From contig JAIVFI010000048.1 in assembly GCA_025558095.1 (NCBI GenBank), positions 1-30,582 of the forward strand: DNA of 30,582 nucleotides. Reading direction: 5' to 3'. Origin of the DNA: Hyaloraphidium curvatum. Its lineage: Eukaryota > Monoblepharomycota > Hyaloraphidiomycetes > Hyaloraphidiales > Hyaloraphidiaceae. The notes under the pieces were generated by a model, which was not told where the DNA came from, did no database searches, and saw nothing but the letters and a program-made list of their open reading frames with translations. Position numbers and translations under genes: made by a program. Of the stretch, positions 29,636 to 30,582 are shown piece by piece (within the stretch, counting starts at the first letter, position 1; every line of letters begins with the position of its first letter).

Positions 29636-30582
29636 ATGTCTCCCGCCATCGCTGGTCGCCCCGACCTGCTCTCGCTCCCGCCGGAGCTCCTCGCCGACGT
29701 CGCGCGGCGCGTCGCCGCCGGCCCGGGACTCGCGCAGCTGCTCGAGTTCGGCCTCGCCCACCGCGTGCTGCTCGCCACCGCGGTCCCCGCGCTCTGCCGG
29801 GAAATCAACGTCGTGAAGAAGGATGTGCGGCTACTGCGGTCGTTGGCGCGGGCCTATGCCACGCCGGGGCTGTTTGAGAGCGTGCGGTCGCTTCGGGTCG
29901 TGGCGGTCGGCCAGAGCGAGGCCGAGAAGAGGGAGGCAGGACAATGTGTCGCTCGGCTCATGAGGAAGTGCTCCGGGCTCGTGGATCTTACTTTCGGGGT
30001 CAGGGCGGCGTTCGACTGGGCCCTGCTGCGCGAATCGAAGCTCACCTCCTTGGATATCTCGGTGGACGATTCGAAAATCCTCCGGGGCCTGTCGGGCAAA
30101 TCTCGCCTTCCACCAACGCTCAAGAAGCTCGAAGTCTCGTGCTTCTTTGAGCCAAACCCTCCATTCTCCCTCAATCCCTCTGGGAACTCGTCGAGCGACA
30201 CGCGGAGCAGCTTGACGAGTTGTGGGTCGCGTTGGAATGCCGCCAATCTTCCCGCCTGATTTGATTTCCCGCGTCGCAGGATCTTCGAACCCTTTCAGCC
30301 CGGGACATTCGACCTCGCCCCCTTCCCCCGCCTCGTCTCCAAGCTCTCTGTCCTGCGCACCTACTCGGACAATCAGTCCCTGCTCTCGGACCTCGCCCAC
30401 CTTCCCCAGTTTCGGCCGCACACGCTGAAGCTCTGCGACGTGATCACGCCACGTGGGACGCGCTGGCCCGCATGCCCTCGCTCAGGCATCTCTGCATCCT
30501 CGACGACGGGACGCACTACTTTGCCTGGGGCCTGCCACCGAACTTGAAGTCCCTGGAGTTCATCCGCGCGCGGCCCGGGCTT
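29636..30582 (+). CDS. F-box-like / LRR-like protein, 3' partial, with two apparent frameshifts
   Basis: It starts MSPAIAGRPDLLSLPPELLADVARRV; LPPELLADVARRV at residues about 14-27 fits the start of an F-box. Leucine-rich segments follow (LFESVRSLRVVAV, LVDLTFGV, LTSLDISVD, LKKLEVSCFF). Near 30165 the frame shifts; one extra C in the CCC run restores PPFSPQSLWELVERHAEQLDEL. A 58-nt intron, 30222-30279, with a GTGGGT donor and CGCAG acceptor, then leads to IFEPFQPGTFDLAPFPRL. Near 30442 a second one-base repair gives CDVDHATWDALARMPSLRHL and then PPNLKSLEFIRARPG up to the window end. Without repair the first frame ends at 30257-30259. The coding quality on both sides of each break argues for sequence error over decay. 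The role, by analogy with other F-box proteins, would be substrate recognition for ubiquitin ligase; this is inferred from motif only. Confidence 0.65.

Noticed and set aside
1-30582. CRISPR arrays, insertion sequences, prophage or operon signals
   Set aside because: Genes have spliceosomal introns and individual promoters, and no spaced repeat array, transposase or ribosome-binding pattern was found.

Overview
This is nuclear DNA from a GC-rich eukaryote, most probably a fungus. The evidence is short phase-conserved introns of about 47-140 nt (donors mostly GTGNGY or GTAAGT, acceptors CAG, one clear CTAAC branch site), secreted Cys-rich, thaumatin-like and GPI-type proteins, F-box-like proteins, and TKL-type kinases with an HGD rather than HRD catalytic loop. 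I cannot name the species. Exon joins were worked out by hand from splice consensus, frame closure and comparison between paralogs in the window.

Positions 1-12184 form one giant palindrome: 1-6077 is repeated in reverse complement at 6092-12184 around a 14-nt spacer. Each arm carries an F-box-like gene (cut by the window start in the left arm), a putative type II glycosyltransferase and a receptor-like kinase. In the stretches I compared, the arms differ by small insertions/deletions, mostly lost G/C homopolymer bases, and I found no clear substitutions. A genuine paralog of the same kinase (13610-16047) differs from both arms by substitutions the arms share. This pattern fits a fold-back read or assembly artefact better than an old biological palindrome. 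Most frame breaks elsewhere in the window can also be repaired by one base, often in a homopolymer.

From 12185 to the end the window is single copy: a complete receptor-like kinase (13610-16047); a multi-spanning membrane protein (16204-17740); a small secreted Cys-rich protein (17954-18347, minus) with a decayed relative beside it; a mitochondrial-type Ohr/OsmC peroxidase built from eight exons, one only 5 nt long (19310-20328); a thaumatin-like protein with a Cys-rich head and a Thr/Lys stalk (20729-22365); a GPI-type protein consisting only of the kinase-receptor ectodomain (23080-24022, minus); a second, damaged copy of the multi-spanning protein (24794-26114); a four-exon single-pass membrane protein (26404-27214); a phytanoyl-CoA dioxygenase-like protein (27504-28913, minus); and an F-box-like gene running off the end (29636-30582).

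The most interesting biology is a family sharing one Cys-rich ectodomain that I do not recognise. It occurs as receptor kinases (13610-16047 and the palindrome gene) and as a kinase-less, probably GPI-anchored form (23080-24022). The kinase at 13610 looks mosaic: its ectodomain half, introns included, nearly matches the GPI-type gene, and its kinase half nearly matches the palindrome gene. Both single-copy ectodomain genes sit next to a member of the same multi-spanning membrane protein family, so an ectodomain plus membrane-protein module seems to have been duplicated.
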